NCBI GenBank assembly: GCA_947579665.1
Contig: OX388343.1
Coordinates: forward strand, 87,152,254 to 87,216,253
Length of the DNA stretch: 64,000 nt
Direction: 5' to 3'
From: Sympetrum striolatum
Lineage: Eukaryota; Arthropoda; Insecta; Odonata; Libellulidae
Within the stretch, counting starts at the first letter, position 1. The number at the start of each line of letters is the position of its first letter. The notes beneath the pieces were generated by a model. It was not told the origin of the DNA, did not search any database, and worked only from the letters and a program-made list of their open reading frames with translations. Positions 1-13,200 of this stretch are shown piece after piece. Made by a program: the position numbers and the translations under genes.

Positions 1-1227
1 TAACAATCGAATGATGAATTCTGTCTAATACTTTTTCTAAAAGTTTCAACATTTACCCTGAGAAATCTATTCTGCATTTTAAGCATCACCAGCCCAGAAA
101 TAATTAAGCTTAGTGGTAGATGTCTCATGCGGAATCTGTAATTATTTTTCTTGAATCAAAATCCTTGCCATTCCTCCGTAGCCGTGGGGCTTGTACAATA
201 ACACCCCAATGGCTCACACTGCACTGATCTTAGGTACTAATTAATAAAAATCTTATCTAATCTGTCGATAAAAATCTGCTACCGGTAGGTTTGTAGATTT
301 TCATGGGACCAATATTTGTTTTATACATTTATATTTATCGGGGGATACATCATATTTATTAGAGGTTATTACACCCATCCGAAGTGTTGAAGCAACTGGC
401 TTAAGTTCAGATTTAGGTTTATTTTAGAATTAACAGCTAAAATTGATATCTGAAATTCTTTTAGGGTATGCTATACTTGTAATCCCACATAGAATTAGAG
501 TCACATGAAATACAATATGCTAATAGTCATTGATAGCAATGTCTGAAATTTCTGTTGCAATTTTAAATCTTCGTTTTCGAGTTTGTCGATCAACTAATTT
601 TAATGGCAGCCAATAGATGCCAGGAGGATCTTAAGTACCCACTATAGGCGCTATAGGTATCCAAATTACTAATTTTTGACAAGACCTTCGAAACTGGCAC
701 TAAATATTTAATTTCTATGAAAACGATAAGGGTAAATTTATAGATTCTACCACGATAAGAAATCAAATATTAGGTCGTTTACTTGTAATTTTTTTTCGAT
801 TAGCATGGACTGAAAACCTCCAAAGAGATTTTGCATTCGTGAATGACGACTTAACTCCTTACATAGGAAAACCAGAAAAGAATGATAAACATCGGCAGAA
901 TTTAATATCTACATACATTAAAATAATCCTAAATCTTGATTTTTCCGGTTACAAAGAATAATTTCGAAAATTTTAATTAAAAGAGACATGAAAAAATCTC
1001 AATTAAAATGAAGGAATAATTTGACAGTATTATTTCCAATCAGATAATTATTTTAAATCGTCTGGGATAGAAAAGATGACAAAACATAAAATTTTTAAAT
1101 AGTATAAATGCTTGGAGAATATTCCAATAGAGTGATCTGAATCCAGCACGAAACCTCATTAAGCTCGAAATGCGCAAGTGCCACCGTGAGGCACTTATTT
1201 CGTGTAGTCAGAATTACCATTGTCATT
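1..1227. other. Upstream of TPP2: no gene seen
   Basis: This is AT-rich DNA before the first TPP2 ATG. I see no long open frame, RNA gene or recognisable repeat. The TPP2 promoter and 5' UTR must lie here or further left, but no core promoter element can be assigned with confidence. The TPP2 reading frame stays open upstream of 1228, but the nearest candidate start (1186) is GTG, not ATG. Confidence 0.5.
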
Positions 1228-4200
1228 ATGGCATCGGCAATAGATAAAGAATTTCCTGTTTGGGCATTGCTACCCAAGAGGGAAACTGGTGTTACCTCGT
1301 TTTTGAATAAATATCCTGAATATGACGGTAGAGGAACAGTAATAGCTATTTTCGATTCAGGAGTTGATCCAGGAGCGCCGGGATTACAGGTGTTGTGTTG
1401 ATGAAAGGAGACTAATGTTAGTCTTATTCGAGTGAACCAATAAAAATATTTATAATAATATGATTTCAGATTACAAGTGATGGGAAACCTAAAGTTATAG
1501 ATCGGATTGACTGCAGTGGTGCTGGAGATGTAGACACTTCTACTGTTGCAGAAGCTAAGAACGGAGAATTAATTGGAATTTCTGGTCGGAAGCTCAAAGT
1601 AAATATTAATCAATCGTCTTTTTCCTGAAGGTTTTCCCTGTTTTCCTAAAGTTTATCCGAATAAACGATGTTATTTGATGTAGAAAACTTTAAAATTTCA
1701 ATCAATATCTGTTGATTTTTACCTGCGAAGATAATTTGTGTCGTAAAATATGCTGTAGGCATAAAAAAGTTGAGATAAAGTTTTACGTAATAGAATATTC
1801 AATATGTTCATTACTGTATATCCACTGTAACCATGGAAGAAAGAACCTAAAGGAGCTTCTCGTATCGTAATTGGAGCATGATTAGATTTCACTTTAAACT
1901 CCACTGGCTCATTTGGAATATTTAAGTATTTTATTTCGTTACCATGAAACCATAATCACTCTATCTTATTAATGCTGTATTTTTTATCTCAGATACCTCC
2001 GAATTGGGTAAATCCTTCGGGAGTCTATCACCTAGGCATCAAAAATGCCTTTGAATTATATCCCAGTAAGTTGAAGGAAAGAGTAGAAAAGAGGCGAAAG
2101 GAAGAGCTTTGGGATCCTCAGCATAAGTTAGCATTGGCAGAAGCTACCAGAAAACTTCAAGTAAGTTCAGTCTGACCATGCGTGGTTCTTATATCTAATT
2201 GTAAATCTCTTTGGTTTTGGATAATTGTTAAGTATCATTTACACTTGTCAAATATTGTGTCAAAAACATTTTTATTAAAATTTCCAAATTGCGACCTTAA
2301 ATCAATTTTTTATTAATTTCCTTTCAAATTATTTATAAGTAACTCTTATCAGCTACCGGTTTAATTACTGCTTATTGTTTCCTACAGAAATTGATTCTGA
2401 TAAAACAAAAAAATAGTGGTTTTAAAATCTTTTAATGGAAAGAATGACTTGCAGTTTTAATAATGACTCATCATTACCTTATTATTCATAATTGAATTTT
2501 TTATACCACAGCTGATTAAATCTAATCAAATGCTTAAGATAAAGTAGCAAATGATATGTTTGAAGATGCCTGAATTATAAAGTGCACTTAGGAAATTTCT
2601 GGAAATGGCTTCAAAATTTTATTGTGTAATTCAGCCTTTATTTTAGTGCTTACATTAAAAAAATAAGATTCTTTGAGTGGATGCAATGATAACTTTGCTT
2701 TGACTTGTTTTGTAATGAAAATATTTCAGAGTTTCATATACTTAGATGAGTATGTGTAATCAAAATTTACTATTGAAGGTCTATATATTATTGTAAATGC
2801 TCAAAAATATCTGAGTTTCAGCTGCCTATACTTATATTTTCATCAATAATTGGAGAAACACATGCCCAAGAACTAGAAATTGCTTAAGATGAGTCATTTA
2901 GATAATATAAGAGATCTATCCTATAAGAATTTATCTTCTCTCCACCTTTTATTTATAGCTACCTGAGAATTGTTAATTTTTTGGTGGATGCAAATTCTTA
3001 TTTTTCCAATATGCCAAAAAAAGTTTAATTTGACTTAACTAACTTAGGTGACTGACTTAAGCATGCATTTGAATGTATTTTGTTGGAGAATAAGCCATTG
3101 TGATTTCTTTGGGCCATAGAAACTTGAAGACCTTATTAATATTTATTCGTAACTTCATTCAGGAATTTGATTTTAAAAATCCACAACCACTTGGCAAAGA
3201 TAAACTGAAAAAGGAAGAATTAGAGGCACAGGTTGAAGTGCTCAACAATCTAGAGAAAAAGTATTGTGATGTGGGTCCGGCTTATGACTGTATCGTGTTT
3301 CATGATGGAGATATGTGGAGGTTAGTGGAAACTTCACATTATTGTAGATTTTTATCATTAATTGTCCTTCTTGTACAGGCAAATTTCTTTTAAAGACATA
3401 GTTGTTTGATATTTAATATTGATATGAGTAATCTTTCATAAGTCACTTTATTTTTTATTTAGTCAGTATCCTTTAGTCAAGTTTCTTGCAATTTATTACC
3501 AGTGTAATTGAATTCTAAAAATTCAATTCATTCTTTATGAAAATGAAATACACTTTGACAGACTTTCCGTTTCTTTTATATCTACTCCACATCATTATAT
3601 ACTTCTTTTTCCATGACATGTATTTCAGAAGTAAAAATTGTGCAAATTTAAGCATGTAATTATTTTTAAGATACGTTTTAATTCTATCTTATTGTTTACC
3701 ATTTGCCATATTTTCTTTGATTACTTTAGTAATCTAATAAAGATTTTCTAAGTGTTTAAGTATAAATTGTATTAATTTTTTGCATTTTAATAAATTTTAT
3801 TTTAATTTTTAATATTTGTCATCAGGGTATGCATTGATACTTCAGAGAAAGGTGATTTGGCATCATGCCGTGTGCTTGGTCCATTTCGTCAAACAAGAGA
3901 CTTTGCTCCTCTTACCCAGTTGGACCAGTTGCATTACAGTGTAAATGTTCACAATGATGGAAACACTCTTGAAATCGTTGGCATGTGCTGTGAGTTTCAA
4001 CTTAGGGATAGAATCAACCTTTCTATGGCAGATGCTTCAATTTTGTATTATACCTGAAAACTTTAAATATTTGCAAAAAGTTTTCGTGGAGTTAATTTTT
4101 ATAATTTCACAAGCTGTTTGTAGAATTGAATGTTTTCAAATTGAAGAATTAGCAACTTTTTATTTAAAGAACTTTCTTATGGTATTGTTTATTCCCATTA

Positions 4201-7200
4201 TCATCTATGATTATCACATTTCTGACTGTTCCCTTTCATTTAAAATTTACCTTTAACTGAAACTGAATTGAGACTATTATCTGTGCTTAATTTCTCCAGA
4301 TACATATACACACACACACACGTTTGACTCTTAATTACTTATGTCATCTTACAGCAAGCCATGGTACACATGTAGCTGCCATCGCTACAGCTTACTTTCC
4401 TGATGCCCCAGAAAAGAATGGAATCGCTCCAGGAGCACAGATTGTTTCCCTAACTATTGGTAATTCTTTAAATTAATTTATCCTTAATTGAAAATTTTAA
4501 TTTAATTATTAATTTTATCACTTCAGTTTTTACTAGCTAATATATGCCATTATAGAGTTGCTTTGTTGTATCACCTTAACAGTTCAAGTGTTTGTTACCA
4601 TTTTGCAGATGATTTTAACCGTAATTTATTTAACTATAATTAGTAATTCAGTCACATCTGTGTAGTATAATATTCTAATTTCAAGTTTTAATGAAGTGAA
4701 TAATACTCCTCTATAGATGATGGTATATATCTTTAGTTCTCCGTGTTTTGTCCTTCACATTCAAATTAAAATCATCTCAAAGATATTTTGAAAGAAATGT
4801 GCATACATAGGTAGATTTATACATGTCAAAACTTCTTATGAAATTTTTTTAAATGATACTTTCCCCCAAGAAATTTGTGTTGGTAAGTCTTGTATTGCCA
4901 TTCTCAATTGATCCAAAACTTTGAATTAACTGTCAATTATATGTTGTGCTCTGTCTGTCAGTTGTAGTTTAAGAGTCTATAGATTGCATAAAACAGCAAC
5001 AAAGCATTTTCAACCTATTAATTTCAGTCCTAAATTTCTCTCTCTGAAATTTTTATTATTTCTATAACTTGGGATTCATTTAGTTGACAGGCATAGCCAA
5101 AAGATAGTTTATTTATAAATATGATATCCATGTACGAAAATAATAAGCTGATACAAGAATCTAAAATATACCAATCACGTAGCTTTAATCATTGGTCATA
5201 TTGAAATTTTTCGAGTATTGATGATGGAGAGGCTAGGAATTGTAATCTTCATTGTGACATGAAAAACATAATGATTCATTTTTTTCAGGGGATAATCGTC
5301 TTGGTTCAATGGAGACTGGAACCGCATTAGTTAGAGCTATGATAAGAATAATGCAAAAGGATATGCCCATAGATTTAATCAATATGAGCTATGGAGAGCA
5401 TGCTCATTGGGCAAGCTCTGGGTATGTATAATATAAATTAAAATTCTTCTATTGGGTGGTAGAATCATTGAGATAACCTGTATAAAAGATATCTTACTCC
5501 ATGTGAAAAATATAATCGAGATTCCTCAATGTTGTGTGAAAATTGATCTTCAGGCGTGTTGGAGAGTTGATGAATGAAGTCATAGACAAGTGGGGTGTGG
5601 TATGGATAGCGTCTGCTGGCAACCACGGCCCAGCATTGTGCACTATTGGTACACCACCTGACATCAGCACTAATTCCATCATTGGTGAGAACATAATTTA
5701 TCATTCAGATGAATATGAAGTATCACTGTTGACTTATATTTTGAACTGAAGATTTATTTACAGAGTAGTATATGGAATTCTCAACAGATTCCGTCGTAAA
5801 CTTTAATTGCTAATACTCTACCAAAGAGATATTGACTTTGAGAAAATCCATAACAAGCAAAGTAAAACATTTTTTTATTTTGTTTATTAATTAATCCTTA
5901 AATATCTTATTTGATGGATGCATCATTTAAAAGATTATTCAACTCTATTTTAAACTCTTTTTTTATTACAGTAGCAAAATCTCTCGTATTTGTGTTGGCA
6001 ACTAATTAGGTGTTTTTATAATGGAACATAATTCATAATATCTATCTAAATCCTGAAAGTTTGAAAGAAACGTTAGTCAGTTTGGGGTTAATGTAGTCTG
6101 CAAAGTCTGTATCGAATATTTTTAATTTCAGGTGTAGGAGCATATGTTTCTCCTGAAATGATGGTTGCAGAGTATTCCCTCAGACAAATACAACCTGGTG
6201 ACACCTATACATGGACTTCAAGAGGACCTTCTGTTGATGGTGCTTTTGGTGTTTCTTTATGTGCTCCTGGTGGTGCTATCACATCAGTGCCAGCTTTTAC
6301 CCTACGTGGTTCACAGCTTATGAATGGCACAAGCATGTCTTCTCCACACGTTTGCGGTGCTACAGGTGAGCTCAGTTGCTAACAATTCAATTTAATTTGG
6401 ATTTAGATCTGCTAGCCATATCCATCCCATGTTGTGTTTCAATGTTACTTGCAAATTAAAGACTCCTCCCATATTTCTATGTAATTTTGTTTTTTACATC
6501 ATTGGGAAATGCAATAGTTGCTTATTTAGAAGTAAGCGGCCTAGCTTTTTCAACATTCTCTTATCGCCTAACTTTTAATAGGATTAGGCATCCATTCATT
6601 ATAACAGTTATTAATTTCAGTGGCTGGCAAGTCCGAATTTTTATAAATTATGAAAATGAAAATTGAGACTCTCTATTATGTAAAATCAGAAATGAAAATT
6701 AAGTTATCCTTACTCATTTTTCCCCGCAACTATGTTGGTAACTATTCCTTTTTATCATCAAGTCTTGCATCCCTTGAAATACCTAAATTCAGTAATATGG
6801 AAATATTCTATCTCAAATTATCATCTGTTCAAGTTGCACTGTTGAATACGTACTGCTCTTATGACAGTTGGTATTACGTTTGTAAATTAAAATACTCATG
6901 TCTAAAATGTATTCTAACTAGAGAATGGTATGAGAAAAATTTATACTATCTTAAATTTTTTTTTTTTTTAATTCTTGTGTATTAGATAAACTGAATTAAT
7001 ATATTCTTAATGAGAATGAGGCAATTAATATTTTGATAGGATGGGACATTCTTGGTAATGGTCCATCAGGTGTTTTATGTAATTTAGCATACCATAATTA
7101 CTCGAAAATAACGTGTCATCGAATGTAATGCACACCTCAAAATTTGAACGTCGAAATTTGAAAATTGATTTTACTGCAAATTCAATGTGCACCATAAGAC

Positions 7201-10200
7201 ATGTCATTTGGAGCACCATATATGTGTTTACTATGCACGTGTACGATTTTATATGTGCATAATATGGGTATGTACTGAATTCAAAATACCTATATTCATC
7301 TATGCCTTAAGTTCTATGTAAGTGTGCACATTAATTATAAATCGATAATTTAAAAAACTAGTTGGGCCAGCCAAGTCCATTTCAATTAAAAATTATTGGC
7401 CTGCAGTTTAGTCTTCAGGGGTTCTGACAGTCAAAACTTCAATGATACATTTGAGGAATGTTTGACAAGTTACATGCAATCAGGGTATGCCATCCTGCAT
7501 GACCTGCACTACGGGAATGTGCATTAGTAGTACTGTGCATGAATCAAGTGCAGTGTCAATTCTAACGGGCACCCAGATTTTTTACCAAACAATGACCCAA
7601 AAAGATGCATGCACATTAACCCTCATATGGATTTACAAATTTAGTTACGTTGTTGGATTTTCGGCGCCACAGAGGCGCTGCGGTAATTTTTTTTCATTAT
7701 CTTCCAAATTTGGCTCTTCTTAGCAAGTTTTTTTTATTGATAATGCTACTAACTTCTATATTCTTTATTTTTAACTGTGTTTTGTTCGATTGAACCCATT
7801 ATTACAGAAGTTATAAATAAAAACCTTTAACACTGCATTCTTTTCCGTTTGCTGTCAAATAATGACAGAGGCCATAGAAATAACACCCTTAGGTTAGCCA
7901 CAAATTTCTAAAATCTATTATTGTATTTAGATGAAGTTTTGTAAAAGAACATTGTAAAAAAGAAAAATTTATGATACTTGGATAATAGATGAAAGAAATT
8001 TGGCATAGCAAACTTGGCCCTATGTTAAACAAAAATAAATGATTTAGAAAGCTTCATCGTTTAAATATTATGATTATAAATATAATATACCATTTCATGC
8101 GTAAAATAAGAACTATTAAATAAGTATTGACAGACCGACATAGTGACGAGAAAACTCGCGTAGCCGCAGCGGCGCTGAAAATCCAACGACGTAACATTTT
8201 CCATTAGTGGCCTATAAAATGAAAACTATACGCACTATGCAGGCAAAATTAAACTTGTAGACTAAGAATTCAGAAAAAATAGACTACTGAAAGTTTCAGC
8301 AAGATCCATGGGATTGGGCAGTATTAAAAGCATTTTAAAAACCACGAGCGCCGCAGATGCGCAGAGAATCCATATGAGGGTTAATTTAAGTTCATAGGGT
8401 AAATCGACTTTAAACCAGAAACATATTGAATCATTTATTGTTAGTGGACTGCTATGTAATTAGTTGTAATAACTTGAGATAAGAGTTATTTTACTACTAT
8501 TATCCTTATAAATGTGTGATTTTTTTTATTTTTAGCCCTGTTGCTTTCTGGAATGAAAGCTAAAGGCCTTCCCTATTCACCGTATAGTGTGAAAAGAGCT
8601 TTAGAAAATACAGCTATGTATCTGAATGATCTTGATCCTTTTGCACAAGGTCATGGGCTGTTACAGGCAAGTACTAATGAAGTTTTTACTCTGGAATCAT
8701 CTTTGTTGTAATGAAAATATGGTTTCAACTATAAATGATTGAATTTTTTCTGGTAACCTATTAATTAAATTGATGTCATCATTCTTGCAACTCCTCTAAC
8801 ATTTTGAGCCAAAGAATTTAAAAAACTTAATTTCCAGAAGAAGAATATCAAAAAGAATGATTTTTTTATTTTTGTAATAAGTGTACCAATTGAAAAATGG
8901 TATTGTTCATACAGTTATCTATGATACTCAAAAAATGTATTTTTGTATTTCTTTCATCATCTTTTGCTGTCTTATATATGTTATGGGAGAAAAGGGTTTT
9001 GAAGTAGCTGGCTGGGAGAGGAGACATTTTCAAAATATAATGCCATAAAATATTGAAAGAAGTTGTTTTGAACTGAGTTAAAAATTATTATGACCCTCAT
9101 ATTAAATTAAGTTTGAAAAAAAATTGTCGTATTCCCATGTAACGCACTTCATGAATTTCAGGGCTAAATTTTGCTGAGAAAGAGTGTGCGTTGGACACTG
9201 ATAAATAGGTATTTTAATTAGGTTTCACATCAAACTGAGGGATATCCTTGCAAGAATGATATTTTATGTTAAATGCTAATGAAAAAGACCCAGAAATTGT
9301 TAAAAAATACTGCATACAGTATTATTTACATTATTAGTTATAATTATTTTGCTCTTGAGTTAATTACCTAAGAATCTAATTTGTAAACAGCTGTTTTAAT
9401 TTTTTCTGGCGTTTTTAATCTGACTTCAATGAATAACCTTTCCTTAGTGTTTTTATAACAATTGGTGTATCTGCATTTTGTAGCTTCTAGTATTACCTGT
9501 AAGATTATTCCCAAATTAGGTATTAAAAAGGTTAGATTATTAAATAAAATCTGCCTATATTCACTTAAATTGGTTATGACAAACTTTGTGCTCAAAACAG
9601 TTAATACTTAATTATTTCGTAGGTGGAGAAAGCATTTGAACATCTGACATCTTATTGCAATCAACCTGAGAGAGACGTTAGGTTTCACGTGACATGTGGA
9701 TATGGAGGTGGAACTACTGGTCTTAGCAATTGTAAGGGTATTCACATAAGAGGTGGTTTGGTGGACAGGCCTCGGGATTTCTCTGTCACTGTGGAACCAA
9801 TATTTGCCAATGCTGATGAAGTTGGTAAGCTGAAGATTTTGAAATCTGAATGATATTTGGTATAAAAATATGGTAGTTTAAAGGTTGAAAAGCTCTTGAT
9901 TGATAGGTTGTACTTTACCCTCATAGCTTACTGTGTGTAACATGTGGTGTTTCATGGCTTAGTCATGGGTAATTGTGATAGCTAATAAATTTCCAAATAT
10001 TGTCACGAACATATACAAGCTGCCTTAACTACAGCTATTTAAATATCTGCTTTTGTGTAATTTCAGTATATATAGTTTCTACAAAAATTATGTAGAATAC
10101 CTAGTCTCATAACTAGATTGTACTAAAATCTTATTGCTTTCATTTTCAGATCCTGCTCTAAAAATAAACTTCAATCTAAAACTTGCTCTGGCATGTTCTG

Positions 10201-13200
10201 ATACTTGGATTCAGTTTCCCTCCCACTTAGATTTGATGCACATGGCGAGAGTGTTTTCCGTCCAAGTGGACTCTTCTTCCTTAGAGACTGGAGTTCATAC
10301 CACAAGGTAAACTATTTTCTATCTTCATATTGTTTAATTATGTTGATTTTGGAGCATTATCATCTGTAGTTAAACAAAGAAACTACAGTAGAAGTTCGTT
10401 ATAACGAGAGCTGACAACAATCGGAAAAGTACTCGTTATAGCCGATTTCTAAGACTAAGTAAGTCCGTCTTCTTGAACCAAGACCAACGAGTGTGGCAGA
10501 ATGGAACTGTAAGGTTTTATAATCCTTACGCTAACACTTCATAATGCGTAAAAAGTACGTTCGCGTGAAAAATAACGTCTTTACCCGAAAAATATTGTGC
10601 ACCCTTTTTCGTCTTTTTTTCAACTCAAAAATCGGGGTGATCGTTAACATCGACGGCACACTAGATTTGGGTACAATATTACTTGTTGGCATGTCCCGTA
10701 GCACGGGGCCGGCCGCATCCTCCGCTCACCATGGTTCTATATTACTCGTCAAACGTTCCATCAATTCGATGTTTGAACTGTATACATGTGTTTATACTGT
10801 AACGATGTTTGCACTATATACGGAACTGTAGGCCGGTAGTCATTAATTGAAATCTAGCCATAAAACTTATTAAATGAATGATTTTGAATTGGCACTTATG
10901 TAGGACTTTCGGCATAGACGTCTAACCGGCATTTTTTATACATTTTTTATTATTTATTTATTTTTATTTTTTATACGCCTATTGAGGTACGCATATATTA
11001 GTGTATGCCTGTATAATACAGGTGTATAAGGTGCAGCGAATGGCGTGACCGCATATCTTAAGGTGCGCATTACATTCTCGGGCAAATAATATTTCAATGT
11101 CCAACGCTCGAATTTCGGGGTGCCCATTACTTTTGATGCTGCGTTATTTTCGCGTAAATACGGTATTATTTTATTGATTCACGGATAATAACGAAACTGC
11201 GTCCTCTAATATAAAATGTGGAAAATTATTGCTCAATAATCGTCAAAAAATAATGATGTGTCATTGGATAATCTTAATTCATATCAAATTGCTTTCTCGA
11301 GATATTTTTCATTCACACCCTTCATAAGCAATGACTGAGTCGCAAGGGAGGGGAAGAGGGGATCCGAATCAGCACTGCTTTTATCTCCTATATTCCTACC
11401 GATCCTGGATCAGGCGATTTGGTGCCAAGTTTCGTATGAAAACAAATCCCAGGGGCGGATGCCAATATGATAAGATATCTCAATTAAAAATTCCGACCCT
11501 GACTAGGGGAGATGAAGCCAAACGGCTCCCTCTTTCCCTCCCCCGAAGTGGTAAGATGTACAGAGGGATAAAGGGGAGAGTGAAAATCAACGCTCCCTGA
11601 AGCATCTTTGCCGAGGGGAAAGGTGAGGCGAGTTGTGGAAAACAAATGCATGAATTAGGCAACTATAATTTTTGCATTCAATACTTTTTTGCCGTTTGAA
11701 GAGAGCCTCAGATTACCGTTAACTTGTTGGACTTCATCTCTCACGTCAATTGACGATTCCGAGATATGCCTCCTACAAGACAAACATAGAAACGTGGCAC
11801 TCGTTATAACGATACTTCAAAAATGACCACTTGTTCATTATAATGGATGTAAATCCCTATCCTTTTTGCAGTGAGACAGACAACGGCCAAAAAATCACTC
11901 GCTATAGTGAAACTCTTGTTATATGCTGTACTCGTTATAACAGACTTCTACTGTATTTTCATTATTCTTCATTACCTAATTTTGTTTTATGTGCTTATCG
12001 AGATAAAATTGGTTTATTTTTCATAATCAGTCCAAATTTCCCATCTTAATCTTGAACTGTAACTGAATCTTGATCAAAATGTAACTTAATTGAAATTAAT
12101 ATTTACCTGTAATTGGTTGTCATTTCTTCCTTTTAATGTTCAATTATGAAGCAAAATCAATGATCTAAGGAATTTATTTTATATTAAATTTAAATATTGT
12201 ATTCTTTATATATTATCAAGCATTTCTTTTGCATAGGAATGGTCATATTTACTCGCAAATTATGTGCACCCTTTTAGCTATTTTTTTCGGATACAACATA
12301 TATTACTCGAGCTCTTGTCCTGTAGCACAGGGACAATCCTCATCCTCAGCACATCCTGGTTCCAAATAACTCGTCAAACATTCTACCAATGCGCTATCGA
12401 TGTTTTCACTGTAAGAGCCCCCAAAGACTTCTGACTAGACTGTCGGCCAACAGTTATTAAATGAATGGGAATCGGCTTGCCCATCAAACTTTTAAATGTC
12501 TGATTTTGAATTGGTTAACATGAGCACTTACGTAGGTCTTTTGGTGTAGATTACTACCAGCATTTCATATAAAGTGTGCATGCGTAAAAATATACACATA
12601 TAGCAGCAAATAAATTTATAGTAAGCATGTATACAGTGCTGTGAATGGCATGGCCGCATGTTTAAAGGTGCACTTTATTTGGGGCATAAATTCATGGGCA
12701 AATGATTTGTGTAAATTGAATTTACATAAAAAATTTTAATCAATCAAATATACCTATAATATTACTTTTCTGATTTTGTGTCTTAGTTCATTTCCTATTT
12801 CACGTGATTATTTTAAAATGTTTTTAGAGAAGAAAGTCATCAATTGTTTAATCTTATTGTCTAATTTCAGTGTAAAGGCTTATGACATCAATTGTCCAGA
12901 AAAAGGGCCCGTTTTTGAGGTTCCTATTACATTAGTGAAGCCACATCAAGTTGTAGCTCCCAATTCAGGGATTAGTCGTCTCCTCCTCAGCTATCGTGAT
13001 GTATACTTTAAACCTGGAGGCATTCAAAGACATTTTATCCTGGTACCTGAAGATGCAACTTGGGCGGGTAAGTGAATTTACACTGGTGTCTCTAAATGTA
13101 GATTATGGTCAAATATAGATCAAATCTTTGCTAAGGAATAATATGTATGAGTAAGATAGAAGGTATGCAGCACTTAAGACTTTCAAGTATTTCATATGCT

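Noticed and set aside
6650..6985. 111-codon open frame in TPP2 intron 9
   Set aside because: Leu/Tyr/Lys-rich composition as expected for AT-rich DNA; no family match and no splice sites joining it to TPP2 in phase.
10544..10831. 95-codon open frame
   Set aside because: Lies inside the pogo-like element and matches the diverged repeat copy at 12.3 kb only as DNA, with the frame not kept.
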